From assembly GCF_027947535.2 (NCBI RefSeq), contig NZ_JAAGKO020000005.1, positions 202,801 to 266,800 on the forward strand: a stretch of 64,000 nucleotides of DNA, in the 5' to 3' direction. Positions within the stretch are counted from its first letter, which is position 1, and each line of letters begins with the position of its first letter. This DNA is from Streptantibioticus silvisoli (GTDB taxonomy: Bacteria; Actinomycetota; Actinomycetes; Streptomycetales; Streptomycetaceae). The notes under the pieces are model-generated. The model searched no databases, was not told the DNA's origin, and saw nothing but the letters and a program-made list of their open reading frames with translations. The position numbers and the translations under genes were made by a program. Positions 25,610-35,300 of the stretch are shown here, piece by piece.

Positions 25610-26548
25610 TCAGCCCGCACCCAGTTCCGTGCGGGCCCGGGACGCGGCGCCGATCGCCACCGCGTCGCTGCCCAGGCGGGCCCGGACGAGTCGCACCGGT
25701 GCGCCGCTGACCGGGGGGTCGGCCCGCAGTGCGGTGCGGATCGACGGTTCCAGGAGCGGCCAGGCACCGCTGACCCCGCCGCCGAGCACCACTGTCGTGA
25801 CGTCGACCAGGCCCGCGGTGATGAGGATCGCGCGGGCGACGGCCGATCCCGCGGCGCCGAAGACCGCCAGCGCGTGCGGATCGCCCCGGCCGGCCGCCGC
25901 CGCGACACCGCGCGCGGTGGTGTGCCGCCCGGACCGTCGCGCGTACCGGGCGGCGATGAAACGCCCCGAGGCGAGCGTCTCCAGGTGGCCGCGCCCGCCG
26001 CACGAGCACGGGGTGTCGCCGAAACCCGGGACGTGGCCGATCTCGCCCGCCGCGCCGCGCGGTCCGTCGAACAGCGCGCCGTCCAGCCACAGCGCACCGC
26101 CCACGCCGGTGCCCAGCGTCATCGCGAGCACGTGCGACTCCCCGGCGACGGCGCCCTTGGACACCTCGCCGCGCAGGAACGCGTTGACGTCGTTGTCGAG
26201 GAACGCCGGCACGCCGAGCGCCGCCTCGACGGCGGCCGTGACGGCGAACCCGGCCCAGGCGTGGAAGGAGTCGCTGGCGGCCAGGACGCGCCCGGCGCGG
26301 GCGTCCACGACGCCGGCCGCGCCCACCCCGACCCCCAGCAGGCGGGCCGGTACCCGGTCCAGCAGCGGGCGCAGCGCGGCGAGTGCGGCGCCGACCATCG
26401 CGTGCCCGCCCTCGGCCGCCGGGGTGGGCACCTCGGCGCGGTCCAGCACGGTCAGGTCACCGGTGCACAGCACGACCTGCGTGGTCGTGCCCCCGATGTC
26501 GATCCCGGCGTACGCACCGGGCGGGCCGCCGGCCGCCGATCGCGTCAC
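25610..26548 (-). CDS. ROK-family sugar kinase with a modified zinc motif
   Basis: A 312-residue ROK protein without a DNA-binding domain, so probably a hexose or N-acetyl-amino-sugar kinase. YAGIDIGGTTTQVVL is the phosphate-binding loop, FLDNDVNAFLRGE includes the catalytic Asp, and TLGTGVGGALWLDG is the second phosphate motif. The zinc motif reads CSCGGRGHLE where ROK proteins have CxCGxxGCxE: the third Cys is His, which can still bind zinc. It starts at GTG overlapping the ABC ATPase stop by four bases, the last gene of the importer operon. Confidence 0.85.
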   Translation of the reverse strand: MTRSAAGGPPGAYAGIDIGGTTTQVVLCTGDLTVLDRAEVPTPAAEGGHAMVGAALAALRPLLDRVPARLLGVGVGAAGVVDARAGRVLAASDSFHAWAGFAVTAAVEAALGVPAFLDNDVNAFLRGEVSKGAVAGESHVLAMTLGTGVGGALWLDGALFDGPRGAAGEIGHVPGFGDTPCSCGGRGHLETLASGRFIAARYARRSGRHTTARGVAAAAGRGDPHALAVFGAAGSAVARAILITAGLVDVTTVVLGGGVSGAWPLLEPSIRTALRADPPVSGAPVRLVRARLGSDAVAIGAASRARTELGAG

Positions 26549-28383
26549 GCCCCGGCTCCGGAGCCGTCCGCGGCGAGGGCGGCCCGCCGTTCGGTACGGC
26601 GGCGGCGTTGCAGGACCGGGTCGGGCACCGGCACGGCGGCCAGCAGACGCCGGGTGTAGTCCGTCGTGGGACGCAGCAGGGTGGCGGCGGTGCTGCCCTC
26701 CTCCTCGACGCGGCCGTCGCGCATGACGACGACGCGTTCCGCGAAGTGCTGGACGACGGCGAGGTCGTGCGAGACGAACAGGCAGGCGAAGCCGAGTTCG
26801 CCCTGGAGTTCGGTGATCACCTCCAGCACCGTCTCCTGCACGCTGACGTCGAGCGCGCTCGTCGGTTCGTCGGCGACCAGCAGCCGCGGTTCCAGGACGA
26901 GCGCCCTGGCGAGGCTGACCCGCTGGCGCTGCCCGCCGGACAGCTCGCGCGGCGCGCGCCGGGCGAACGCGCGCGGGAGCCGGACGCGTTCCAGGACACC
27001 GGCGACCAGCTCCTGCCGTTCCTTCGCCGGCATGCCGCGGCGGTGGACCCGCAGCGGTTCGGCGACGCATTCGGCGACGCTCATGCGCGCGTCGAGCGAG
27101 GCCACCGGGTCCTGGAGGACCACCCCGATCCCGGAACGCAGCGCGTGGCGGTCGCGGGCCCTGGTCCTGCGCAGCTCGGAGCCGAAGAGCGCGACGGTGC
27201 CGCCGGTCGGCCTGATCAGGCCGAGGGCCACGCGGGCCGCGGTCGACTTGCCCGACCCGGACTCCCCGACCAGCCCGACCGTCTCGCCGGCCCGGACCGC
27301 CAGCGAGACCCCGTCCAGCGCCCGCACCGCCCGCGCCCCACGCCCGAACACCACCCGGACGTCCCGCAGATCGACCACCGGTGAGTCGACCGCGGGCACG
27401 TCGGTGGCGGGTTCGTCGGCGGGAGCGGTTGCGGCTGCGGGGGCGGAGGTGGAGGCCGGTGCGGACCTCGGGCCGTCCTCCTGGCCGGAGTCGGAGCCGG
27501 AGCCGCCGGAACCGGACCCCGAGCCGTCGAGCGCCGGTGCCGCCTGCCCCGGCGGCTGCTCGGCGACTGTCAGGCGCGGTACCGCTGCCAGCAGGCGCCG
27601 CGTGTAGGCGTGGACCGGGCGCAGCAGGACGTCCTCGACCGGGCCGGTCTCGACGATCTCGCCCTGGAGCATGACGGCGACCCGGTCGGCGAAGTCGGCC
27701 ACCACGCCCATGTTGTGCGTGACGAGCAGTACGCCGGTGCCGGTCTCGGCGGCCAGGCCGCGCAGCAGGTCGAGGATTTCGGCCTGCACGGTGACGTCGA
27801 GCGCGGTCGTCGGTTCGTCCGCGATGAGCAGGTCGGGGTCGTTGGCGATGGCCATCGCGATGACCACGCGCTGCCGTTGCCCGCCCGACAGCTCGAAGGG
27901 GAAGTCCGACGCCCGGCGTTCGGGGTCGGGGATGCCGACGCGGCGCAGCAGGCCGACGGCCGTGCGGTGGGCTTCCCGGGCGGTGACGGACCGGTGGTTG
28001 CGGACGACCTCGGCGATCTGCGCGCCGATCCGGGTGAGCGGGTCGAGCGCGGTGGCGGGTTCCTGGAAGACCATGGAGACCGTGCGGCCCCGCAGGCCGG
28101 CGAGGACGGACTCGGGGGCGGTGACGACGTCGGTGCCGGCGACCGACGCGCGGCCGGTGGCGCGGGCGTTGCCCGGCAGCAGGCCGATCGCGGCCAGCGC
28201 GACCGTCGACTTGCCGGACCCGGACTCGCCGACCAGCGCGAGCGTCTCGCCGGGCCGTACGTGCAGCGAGACTCCGCGCACGGCCGGCACGTCGCCGGTC
28301 TCGGTGCCGAACGTGACGTCCAGGCCGTCGAGTTCGAGGATCGGCTCCGGTGCGGCGCCGGGGGAGTGGCCGATGGCGGTCAC
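26545..28383 (-). CDS. Fused double ATPase of a dipeptide/oligopeptide-type ABC importer
   Basis: A 612-residue cytoplasmic protein joining two Opp/Dpp-type ATPases in one chain. NBD1 (about 15-270) has GESGSGKST at 52-60, ELSGGQRQRV and LLIADEPTTALD. NBD2 (about 337-600) has GESGSGKST at 373-381, ELSGGQRQRV and LLVADEPTSALD. Both carry H-loops (VTHN, VSHD). A 65-residue Gly/Ser/Pro/Ala linker joins them. GTG at 28383 overlaps the permease stop. These pair with two permeases and a lipoprotein receptor upstream. Confidence 0.93.
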   Translation of the reverse strand: MTAIGHSPGAAPEPILELDGLDVTFGTETGDVPAVRGVSLHVRPGETLALVGESGSGKSTVALAAIGLLPGNARATGRASVAGTDVVTAPESVLAGLRGRTVSMVFQEPATALDPLTRIGAQIAEVVRNHRSVTAREAHRTAVGLLRRVGIPDPERRASDFPFELSGGQRQRVVIAMAIANDPDLLIADEPTTALDVTVQAEILDLLRGLAAETGTGVLLVTHNMGVVADFADRVAVMLQGEIVETGPVEDVLLRPVHAYTRRLLAAVPRLTVAEQPPGQAAPALDGSGSGSGGSGSDSGQEDGPRSAPASTSAPAAATAPADEPATDVPAVDSPVVDLRDVRVVFGRGARAVRALDGVSLAVRAGETVGLVGESGSGKSTAARVALGLIRPTGGTVALFGSELRRTRARDRHALRSGIGVVLQDPVASLDARMSVAECVAEPLRVHRRGMPAKERQELVAGVLERVRLPRAFARRAPRELSGGQRQRVSLARALVLEPRLLVADEPTSALDVSVQETVLEVITELQGELGFACLFVSHDLAVVQHFAERVVVMRDGRVEEEGSTAATLLRPTTDYTRRLLAAVPVPDPVLQRRRRTERRAALAADGSGAGA

Positions 28384-29297
28384 GCGCGCCCCCTGACGTC
28401 GAAGGCGTCGCGCAGGCCGTCGCCGATGGCGTTGAACGCGCACACCACGAGGATCACGGCCAGGCCCGGCGGCAGGATCAGCCACCAGCGTCCGGAGTAC
28501 GCGGCGGTGAGGCCGGCCGACAGCATGCCGCCCCAGTCGGTGGCCGGCGGCTGGACGCCGAGGCCGAGGTAGGACACGTAGGCGACGAGCAGGATCGCGT
28601 CGGCGACCTGGAAGGTGGCGGCGACCACGATGGTCGACACCGAGTTCGGCAGGATGTGCCGGGTGATGGCCCGGGTGTGGGTGCCGCCGATCGCCCGGAG
28701 GGTGTGCACGTAGTCGCGGTTCTTCAGGGTGAGGGTCTCGGCCCGGACCAGGCGGGACGGTACGAGCCAGGAGACCAGGCCGAGGATGACGACGAGCCCG
28801 AACACCCCGGGGGTGGAGATGGCGGAGACCACCAGGAGGATGAACAGCGCCGGGATCGCGATGCCGGCGTCGACGACGCGCATCATGGCCGCGTCGATCC
28901 AGCCGCCCGCGTAGCCGGCCGCCGCGCCCCACAGCGTGCCGATGACGGTCGCCAGCAGGCCGGCCGCCAGACCGACCAGCAGCGAGACCTTGCCGCCGAA
29001 CATCAGCCGGCCGAGTTCGTCGTGCCCGACGGCGTCGGTGCCGAGCAGGTGCCGGGCGCTCGGCGCGAGGTTGACCTGCGACAGCGTGGTGTGGGTCTGG
29101 TCGGTCGGGTGGAGGAGCGGTCCGGCGAAGCAGAACAGCAGGAACAGCACGATCACCACGAGCCCGGCGACCGCGAGCCGGTTGCGGGTGAAGCGCCGCA
29201 CCATCAGGCGCGGGCCCACCGCTCCGGCCGTGTCGCCCGGCGGGTCGGCGAGCGGCCCGGTGCCGGGGCTCTGGCCCGGCTGCAGTACGGCGCTCAT
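28380..29297 (-). CDS. ABC importer permease, DppC type
   Basis: A 305-residue inner-membrane permease with six helices and an N-terminal cytoplasmic tail. HLLGTDAVGHDELGRLMFGG is the DppC/OppC signature (GTDxxGRD-like). The EAA loop reads ALRAIGGTHTRAITRHILPN. It overlaps the upstream permease by ATGA and the downstream ATPase by GTGA. Substrate class could be peptides, glycosides or modified sugars; Dpp-type systems import all of these. Confidence 0.93.
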   Translation of the reverse strand: MSAVLQPGQSPGTGPLADPPGDTAGAVGPRLMVRRFTRNRLAVAGLVVIVLFLLFCFAGPLLHPTDQTHTTLSQVNLAPSARHLLGTDAVGHDELGRLMFGGKVSLLVGLAAGLLATVIGTLWGAAAGYAGGWIDAAMMRVVDAGIAIPALFILLVVSAISTPGVFGLVVILGLVSWLVPSRLVRAETLTLKNRDYVHTLRAIGGTHTRAITRHILPNSVSTIVVAATFQVADAILLVAYVSYLGLGVQPPATDWGGMLSAGLTAAYSGRWWLILPPGLAVILVVCAFNAIGDGLRDAFDVRGRA

Positions 29298-30253
29298 GCG
29301 CGACCTGCCTTCACTCGGGGGTCGATGATCCGCTGGACCACGTCGGCGATGAGCGTGCCGACGACGGTGGCGATCGAGATGACGAGGACGCAGCCGAGCA
29401 GCACCGGGTAGTCGGAGGACTGCGCGGAGCTCCAGAACAACAGGCCCATGCCCGGGTAGTTGAAGAGCTGCTCGACCACCAGGGCGCCGCCGAAGAGCAC
29501 CGGCACGTAGTAGCCGAGCATCGCGACGACGGGGGTCAGCGAGTTGCGGAAGACGTGCCGCCACAGCAGGGCGTTGCGGCGCGATCCGCCGGCCCTGGCG
29601 GTCCTGACGTAGTCCTCGGACAGGTTCTCCAGCGTCGCGGCGCGCATGTACCGGCTGAAGACCGCGATCATGGACGCCGCCCCGGCGACCACCGGCAGGA
29701 CGAGCCCGGCGGGGTCGGCGAAGACCTGGGCGAGCGTGTCGCCCTGCGGTGCCTGCGCGGGCAACCACGGCAGGAGCTGGCTGAAGACCAGCACCAGGAT
29801 GAGCCCGAGGAAGTACACCGGTGTCGAGTAGGCGACGAAGCTCAGCGTGGTGACGACGTAGTCGACCGGCTTGTTGCGCCGCACCGCCTGCCACATCCCG
29901 AGCGGGATGGCGATCAGCAGGGCGACGACGGCCGACAGCACGGTCAGGACCAGTGTCTTCGGCAGGCGCTGCTCGATGAGCTGCGCGACCGGTTCGTTGA
30001 GGGTGTACGACGTGCCGAGGTCACCGTGCAGCAGGGTGCGCAGGTAGTACAGGTACTGGACGGGCAGCGGCTCGTCCAGGCCCTGCTGGCGGTTGAACTC
30101 GGCGATCTGCTGGGCCGTCGCCTGCGGTCCGAGGATCCCGCGCGCGGGACCCCCGGGCAGGGCGTGCAGCAGGCAGAAGACGACCACCGTCACGATGAGG
30201 ATCACCACGACGGCCTGGAGAACGCGTCTGGCCAGGTACAGGAAGGTAGGCAT
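29294..30253 (-). CDS. ABC importer permease, DppB type
   Basis: A 319-residue permease. The N-terminal helix (FLYLARRVLQAVVVILIVTVVVF) and HALPGGPARGILG precede GLDEPLPVQYLYYLRTLLHGDLGTSY, the DppB/OppB signature. The EAA loop is YVRTARAGGSRRNALLWRHVFRN, and VEQLFNYPGMG lies near the end. It starts at ATG 30253, 48 bases after the substrate-binding protein gene, and overlaps the DppC-type gene. Confidence 0.93.
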   Translation of the reverse strand: MPTFLYLARRVLQAVVVILIVTVVVFCLLHALPGGPARGILGPQATAQQIAEFNRQQGLDEPLPVQYLYYLRTLLHGDLGTSYTLNEPVAQLIEQRLPKTLVLTVLSAVVALLIAIPLGMWQAVRRNKPVDYVVTTLSFVAYSTPVYFLGLILVLVFSQLLPWLPAQAPQGDTLAQVFADPAGLVLPVVAGAASMIAVFSRYMRAATLENLSEDYVRTARAGGSRRNALLWRHVFRNSLTPVVAMLGYYVPVLFGGALVVEQLFNYPGMGLLFWSSAQSSDYPVLLGCVLVISIATVVGTLIADVVQRIIDPRVKAGRA

Positions 30254-30301
30254 GTGCTTTCCGGACGGTCGGGGCGGGGGCGGGTGTGGCCCCCGCGGGG
30301 C

Positions 30302-32113
30302 CTACTTGCCGGTCCAGGCCCACTGGGCGGGGTGGAAGTCGGCCAGCGAGTCCTGCGAGAAGCCGCCGAGTCCGTTCTTGACGACCGAGATCTGGTAGTC
30401 GGGCTCCGGGAGCCAGATGACGGGCAGGTCCTTGGCGAGCGCCGCGCTGTAGTCCTGCACGGCCCGCATCGAGGTCGACGTCGTCGAGGCGTTGATCAGC
30501 TTGTCGACCTGCGGGTCGGAGTAGCTGCCGAAGTTCGACCCGCCCTTGGTCTGGAACAGCGAGTCACCGGTGGGGAAGGCGGAGAAGTACCAGCTGCCGG
30601 CGGTGCCGAAGAACGACAGTTGCCACTTGCAGACCGACTGGCCGGCGGTGCACTGCGGGGTCTGCGACAGCACCGAGTTGACGGGCGCGGTCCTGATGGA
30701 GAACCCGATGCCGGTCTTGGCCAGCGAGGACTGGATGACGCTCATCATGTTGTCGGTCACCGTGGAGCCGGACTGCGACAGCACCTGCATCTGGAACCTG
30801 GTGCCCTTCGCGACGCCCGCCCCGCACTGCGACGACGACGTGCCGGGCTTCACGCAGACCATGGTGCCGCCCTGCTCGCTCCAGCCGTGGCCGGTCAGCA
30901 GCGCCTTCGCCCTGGCGGTGGAGAACGGGTACGGGTTGGCCTTCTGCACCGGCGAGACGAAGTCGGAGCTCTGCGCCTGCGGGACCGGTCCGTAGCCGGG
31001 GACAGCGGTGCCGTTGAAGATGACCTTCGCCAGCCCGGCCTGGTCGATGGAGGTCTGCACGGCCTGGCGGGCGTACAGCTGCTTGAAGACGGCACCCATC
31101 GCCGGGTTGTTGAAGTTGTACGGCATGTACGTGATCGCCCAGCCGGTCCACGGCTTGACCGTGTAGCCCTGCCGGGTGAACGACGCCTTCTGGTCCAGGT
31201 CGGTGGCGTTGATGTACCCGTAGTCGACCTGCCCGGCGCGCAGGGCGTTCTCCTCGGCGTCCGTCGTGGTGAACGGCAGGAGGTTGACGGTCGCGATGTG
31301 CGCCTTCTCGCCGCCGTCGTACTTCTTGTCGGCGGCCAGTACGACCTTGCCGGACGTGGAGAAGGACTTGATCGTGTAGGGACCGCTGACGGTCTTCCAC
31401 AGCGGGTCGGTCGCGTACCGGGAGATGTTCTTGGCGGCCGTGTTCAGGTACGTCCACACCGCCTTGGCGCCCGCGGTGGTCTCGTCCGCGTCGGAGACCG
31501 CGGCGGTGGCACCGGTGCGGTCCCAGGCGTGCTGCGGCAGCGGGGTGATCAGGCTCAGCTCGTTCGCCAGCATCCACTGGTCGTTGTAGGCGTGGTCGAA
31601 GGTGAGGGTGAAGTGCCGGGCGTCGACGGCCTTGAACGACGTCCAGTTGTCGGGTGCCTTGCCGGCGCTGTAGGGGGCCCACTGCGCCTTGTCCGCCTTG
31701 ACCAGGTCGAACCAGAACCGCACGTCGCGCGTGGTGATCGGCGTGCCGTCGCTCCAGTGCCGGTCGCCCAGCGTCACCTCGACGCTCTTGCCGTTCGGGG
31801 CGAAGTCGGCCGCGGTGGCTATCGACGCCTTCTTGTCCCAGCCGATCCCGCCGGAGGAACCGTCGTAGGCGACCAGCGGCTCCCACAGGGCGGCGGCGAT
31901 GGAGATGTTGTTGGTGTTGAGGTGGGCCGCGGTGCCGATCGGCAGGATCCAGTTCGGCGTGAAGTTGGCCGGCAGCGCGTAGTTGACCGAGTCGGACGAC
32001 GCGGACGGCGAACCGGTCGATCCGCTGCAACCGGCGAGCAGGGCGCCCACCGAGACGGCGGCGCCCGCAAAGAGCGCCCATCGGCGGAGTTCCGCCGGGC
32101 GGCCAGGGAACAT
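30302..32113 (-). CDS. Lipoprotein substrate-binding component of the ABC importer (SBP family 5)
   Basis: A 603-residue extracellular receptor anchored by lipid. The signal sequence ends in LLAGC with lipidated Cys29, followed by a Ser/Gly spacer. The body is a family-5 periplasmic binding protein: WEPLVAYDGSSGGIGWDKKA, GDRHWSDGTPITTRDVRFWF, and LTRQGYTV-type segments, ending PEPDYQISVVKNGLGGF. It is the first gene of the importer operon and would be the most expressed. The intergenic region to its divergent ROK repressor contains an AT-rich probable promoter. Confidence 0.9.
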   Translation of the reverse strand: MFPGRPAELRRWALFAGAAVSVGALLAGCSGSTGSPSASSDSVNYALPANFTPNWILPIGTAAHLNTNNISIAAALWEPLVAYDGSSGGIGWDKKASIATAADFAPNGKSVEVTLGDRHWSDGTPITTRDVRFWFDLVKADKAQWAPYSAGKAPDNWTSFKAVDARHFTLTFDHAYNDQWMLANELSLITPLPQHAWDRTGATAAVSDADETTAGAKAVWTYLNTAAKNISRYATDPLWKTVSGPYTIKSFSTSGKVVLAADKKYDGGEKAHIATVNLLPFTTTDAEENALRAGQVDYGYINATDLDQKASFTRQGYTVKPWTGWAITYMPYNFNNPAMGAVFKQLYARQAVQTSIDQAGLAKVIFNGTAVPGYGPVPQAQSSDFVSPVQKANPYPFSTARAKALLTGHGWSEQGGTMVCVKPGTSSSQCGAGVAKGTRFQMQVLSQSGSTVTDNMMSVIQSSLAKTGIGFSIRTAPVNSVLSQTPQCTAGQSVCKWQLSFFGTAGSWYFSAFPTGDSLFQTKGGSNFGSYSDPQVDKLINASTTSTSMRAVQDYSAALAKDLPVIWLPEPDYQISVVKNGLGGFSQDSLADFHPAQWAWTGK

Positions 32114-32421
32114 GAATCCTCCTCGGGGTGGGCGATCCGTCCCGTCCCGGGCTGAAACGGGTGGGGTTCACGGGAGCGGCGGCTGGCGGAATCAGTCAAC
32201 GGCCTCACGGTCCGAAAAAACAAACGATGATCTGTAACAAGTAAGTATCTGCTGTTCCGACAAAAGTCCGGAGGTTCCGTTCCCGGCCCCCGGAACACCG
32301 CTCACCTGCTGATCACCGGCCGCTCCCGGCCGTCCCCTCCGCGCTCCGGTGGCGCTTCCGCCCCGGCGGATGCGGGCGTACGCTCGTCGCCACCACCCCC
32401 GGCACGGAAGTTAGTTCACCC
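32114..32421. promoter_or_regulatory. Divergent control region between the importer operon and its ROK regulator
   Basis: About 300 bases. An AT-rich island (about 32213-32265, including AAAAAACAAACG) probably holds the minus-strand importer promoter. A GTTCC...GGAAC inverted repeat (32275-32297) lies next to it and is a candidate repressor site. Promoter boxes could not be assigned confidently. Confidence 0.4.
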
Positions 32422-33630
32422 ATGTCTGACATAAGTGCCCCGCAGCGCGGCGGCGCCCGGAGCGCGCCCTCCCTCGCGGCCCGCGTCCTGGAACTCATCG
32501 CCTCCGGGCAGGCGATGTCGCGCACCGAACTGGCCGAGCGACTGGACGCCGCGCCGTCGACGATCTCGCTCACCGTCAGCCAGCTCGTCGAACGCGGACT
32601 CGTCGCGGAGCACGGCACGCGTGCCTCGACCGGCGGCCGGCCCCGCAAGGTGCTGCGGCTCGGCGGCACCGACGAGTTCGCGGTGGCCGCCGACCTCGGC
32701 GGCCGGCACGCCAGGGTCGGCGTCGTGCTGCCCGGCGGCGGACTGGCCGACGTCTCCACCGTGCCGTTCGCCATCGCCGACGGCCCCGAGGCGTCGCTGT
32801 CCCGGCTCGCGGAGACCCTGGAGCACCTGGCGGAGCAGCGCGGCCGCGCCCGGTTGCGCGGCGTCGGACTCGCGCTGCCCGGACCGGTCGACGTCGGCTC
32901 CGGCGCCGTCACCCTGCCCTCCCGGATGCCCGGCTGGAACAAGTTCCCGGTCGGCGCCTGGCTGCGCGAACGCTTCGGCGTCCCGGCGGCGCTGGAGAAC
33001 GACGCCAACTGCATGGCGCTCGGCGAGCACACCACCCACCCCGGCGAGCGGCGGCAGTCGATCACCGTGAAGATCGGCTCCGCCATCGGCGCCGGCGTCA
33101 TCGCCGACGGAAAGCTCTACCGCGGCGCCACCGGCGCGGCCGGCGACATCACCCACGTCCGCATCGACGCCGCCGGCCACATCCCCTGCTCGTGCGGCAA
33201 CACCGGCTGCCTGGAGACCGTCGCCTCCGGCGCCGCGCTCGTCCGCGTGCTGCGCGAGGGCGGCGCCGACGTGCACAGCGTGGAGGACGTCGTCCGCCTC
33301 GCCTCCGACGCCGACCCGCAGGCCACCCGCGCCGTCCGCCGGGCCGGCGGCTACCTCGGTCAGGTGCTCGCCGCCAACGTCAACTTCTTCAACCCCGACG
33401 CCGTCTACCTCGGCGGCATCCTGTCGACCCTCGAACCGCTGGTCGCCGCCGTCCGCAGCCGGCTCTACGAGGACTGCCACCCCCTGGTCACCGAGCACCT
33501 GACCATCGAACGCGCGAGCCTGGGCCCCGACGCGGGCCTGTTCGGCGCCGGCCAGCTCGCCCTCCAGCACGCCGTGACCCACGCGCTGCGCAACGCCCCC
33601 CTCAACACCGCCGCCCCCACCGCCCGCTGA
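32422..33630 (+). CDS. ROK-family transcriptional regulator (NagC/XylR type)
   Basis: A 402-residue repressor-like protein. Residues 18-65 form a winged helix (LAARVLELIASGQAMSRTEL, then a recognition segment with APSTISLTVSQL). The rest is a ROK sugar-binding domain with an intact zinc motif CSCGNTGCLE near residue 255 and ENDANCMALGEH. The kinase-type glycine loop is degenerate (ADLGGRHARVG), so it is probably only a sensor. It is divergent from the importer operon, which ends in a true ROK kinase, and is upstream of the M81 gene. The two halves were likely induced by the same sugar-like ligand. Confidence 0.9.
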   Translation: MSDISAPQRGGARSAPSLAARVLELIASGQAMSRTELAERLDAAPSTISLTVSQLVERGLVAEHGTRASTGGRPRKVLRLGGTDEFAVAADLGGRHARVGVVLPGGGLADVSTVPFAIADGPEASLSRLAETLEHLAEQRGRARLRGVGLALPGPVDVGSGAVTLPSRMPGWNKFPVGAWLRERFGVPAALENDANCMALGEHTTHPGERRQSITVKIGSAIGAGVIADGKLYRGATGAAGDITHVRIDAAGHIPCSCGNTGCLETVASGAALVRVLREGGADVHSVEDVVRLASDADPQATRAVRRAGGYLGQVLAANVNFFNPDAVYLGGILSTLEPLVAAVRSRLYEDCHPLVTEHLTIERASLGPDAGLFGAGQLALQHAVTHALRNAPLNTAAPTAR

Positions 33631-33776
33631 CCGGGACGCGCCGACCGCGTCCCGCCGCCGGCGCCCGCGGCGAACCGTCGGCCACCGCACCGCCGAGCAC
33701 CACACCACCGGCCGCCGCACCACCGAACGCCGCATCCGCCCCCGCGTCCGCGCCCACGACCACCGCACGAGGAGCC

Positions 33777-35300
33777 ATGTCCCAACCGCGTACCGCCGTC
33801 GCCCTCCCCGTCATCGCGATCGCCGGGCTCGGCATCGAGTCCTCGACCTTCTCCCCGGCCCGCACCGGCGCCGCCGCCTTCCACCCCTCGCGCGGCGCCG
33901 AGGTGCTGGAGCGCTACCCGTTCCTCGCCCCCGGGGCACCGCTGCGGACCGCCGCCGACTGGCGCGGCGCCCTGGTCGGCAAGTCGCTGCCCGGCGGGAT
34001 GGTCACCGCCGCCGCGTTCGCCGAGCTGTCCGGCGAACTGCTCGACCGGCTCGCCGCCCTGCCCCGCCTCGACGGCCTGTGGTACGACATCCACGGCGCC
34101 ATGACCGTCGAAGGCATCGACGACGCCGAAGCCCTGCTGCTCGCCCGGATCCGCGAGACCGTCGGACCGGACGTCATCGTCTCCACCTCCATGGACCTGC
34201 ACGGCAACGTCTCGCGCGAACTGGCGCACCGCAGCGACCTGATCACCTGCTACCGGCTGGCCCCGCACGAGGACCACATGGAGACCAAGGAACGCGCCGC
34301 GCGCAACCTCGTCGACCTCCTCGTCTCCGGCGCGCCCCGGCCGCTGAAGGCCTGGATCCCGGTGCCGGTGCTGCTGGCCGGCGAACAGACCTCGACGCGC
34401 ATCGAGCCGGCCAGGAGCGTCTACGCGGCCGTCCACGAGGTGGAAGCGGTGGACGGGGTCACCGACGCCGCGATCTGGGTCGGGTACGCCTGGGCCGACG
34501 AACCGCGCAACCGCGCCGCGGTCGTCGTCACCGGGTCGTCGCGCGCCGCCGTCACCGCCGGCGCCGAACGGCTGGCCGGCGCCTTCTGGGACAGCCGGCG
34601 CGCGTTCGCCTTCGTCGCCCCGACCGGATCGCTCGACGGCTGCCTCGACGACGCGCTGGCCTCCGGCGCGCGGCCCTACTTCGTCAGCGACACCGGCGAC
34701 AACCCGACGGCCGGCGGCGCCGGCGACGTCACCTGGGGGCTCCAACGGGTCCTCGCCCGGCCGGAGTTCCAGGACCCGGCCGGCCCGACCGTCATCTACG
34801 CCTCGGTGCCGGGCCCCGAAGCCGTCGCCACCGCCGTGCGGGCCGGCGTCGGCGCGACCGTCACCGTCACGGCCGGCGCCGAGGTCGACGACACCCACGC
34901 CGGACCGCTCACCATGACCGGCACCGTGCACGCGATCAAGCACGGCGACCGCGACGCCGGCACCGAGGTCGTCCTGCGGATCGGCAGCGTGTACGCGATC
35001 GTCACCAAGCTGCGCAAGCCGTACCACCACGAGCACGACTTCACCGACCTGTCGCTCGACCCGCGCGGCGCCGACCTGGTGATCGTCAAGATCGGCTACC
35101 TCGAACCGGAGCTGTTCGACATGGCCGCCGACTGGAAGCTCGCCCTCACCCCCGGCGGCGTCGACCAGGACCTCCCGCGGCTCGGCCACCGCCGCATCCG
35201 CCGCCCGATGTTCCCCTACGACGCCGCCATGCCCGACCCGGACCTGACCGCCCGGCTCATCGCCCCCTCCGACGAACCGCTCACCGGGGACGACGAGTGA
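33777..35300 (+). CDS. M81-family (MlrC/microcystinase C-like) metallohydrolase
   Basis: A 507-residue protein. The N-terminal MlrC domain has LWYDIHGAM (H106), STSMDLHGNVS (D140, H142) and LAPHEDHMETKERA (H164, H167), consistent with a zinc site. The C-terminal MlrC_C domain contains FVSDTGDNPTAGGAGDVT and ends with IGYLEPELFDMAADWKLALT. MlrC cleaves the linear microcystin product next to Adda; most homologues act on unknown amides. ATG with GAGGAG upstream. Its stop overlaps the cutC start by GTGA, and it sits beside a Dpp-type importer, so an imported peptide-like or amino-sugar amide is a reasonable substrate guess. Confidence 0.88.
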   Translation: MSQPRTAVALPVIAIAGLGIESSTFSPARTGAAAFHPSRGAEVLERYPFLAPGAPLRTAADWRGALVGKSLPGGMVTAAAFAELSGELLDRLAALPRLDGLWYDIHGAMTVEGIDDAEALLLARIRETVGPDVIVSTSMDLHGNVSRELAHRSDLITCYRLAPHEDHMETKERAARNLVDLLVSGAPRPLKAWIPVPVLLAGEQTSTRIEPARSVYAAVHEVEAVDGVTDAAIWVGYAWADEPRNRAAVVVTGSSRAAVTAGAERLAGAFWDSRRAFAFVAPTGSLDGCLDDALASGARPYFVSDTGDNPTAGGAGDVTWGLQRVLARPEFQDPAGPTVIYASVPGPEAVATAVRAGVGATVTVTAGAEVDDTHAGPLTMTGTVHAIKHGDRDAGTEVVLRIGSVYAIVTKLRKPYHHEHDFTDLSLDPRGADLVIVKIGYLEPELFDMAADWKLALTPGGVDQDLPRLGHRRIRRPMFPYDAAMPDPDLTARLIAPSDEPLTGDDE

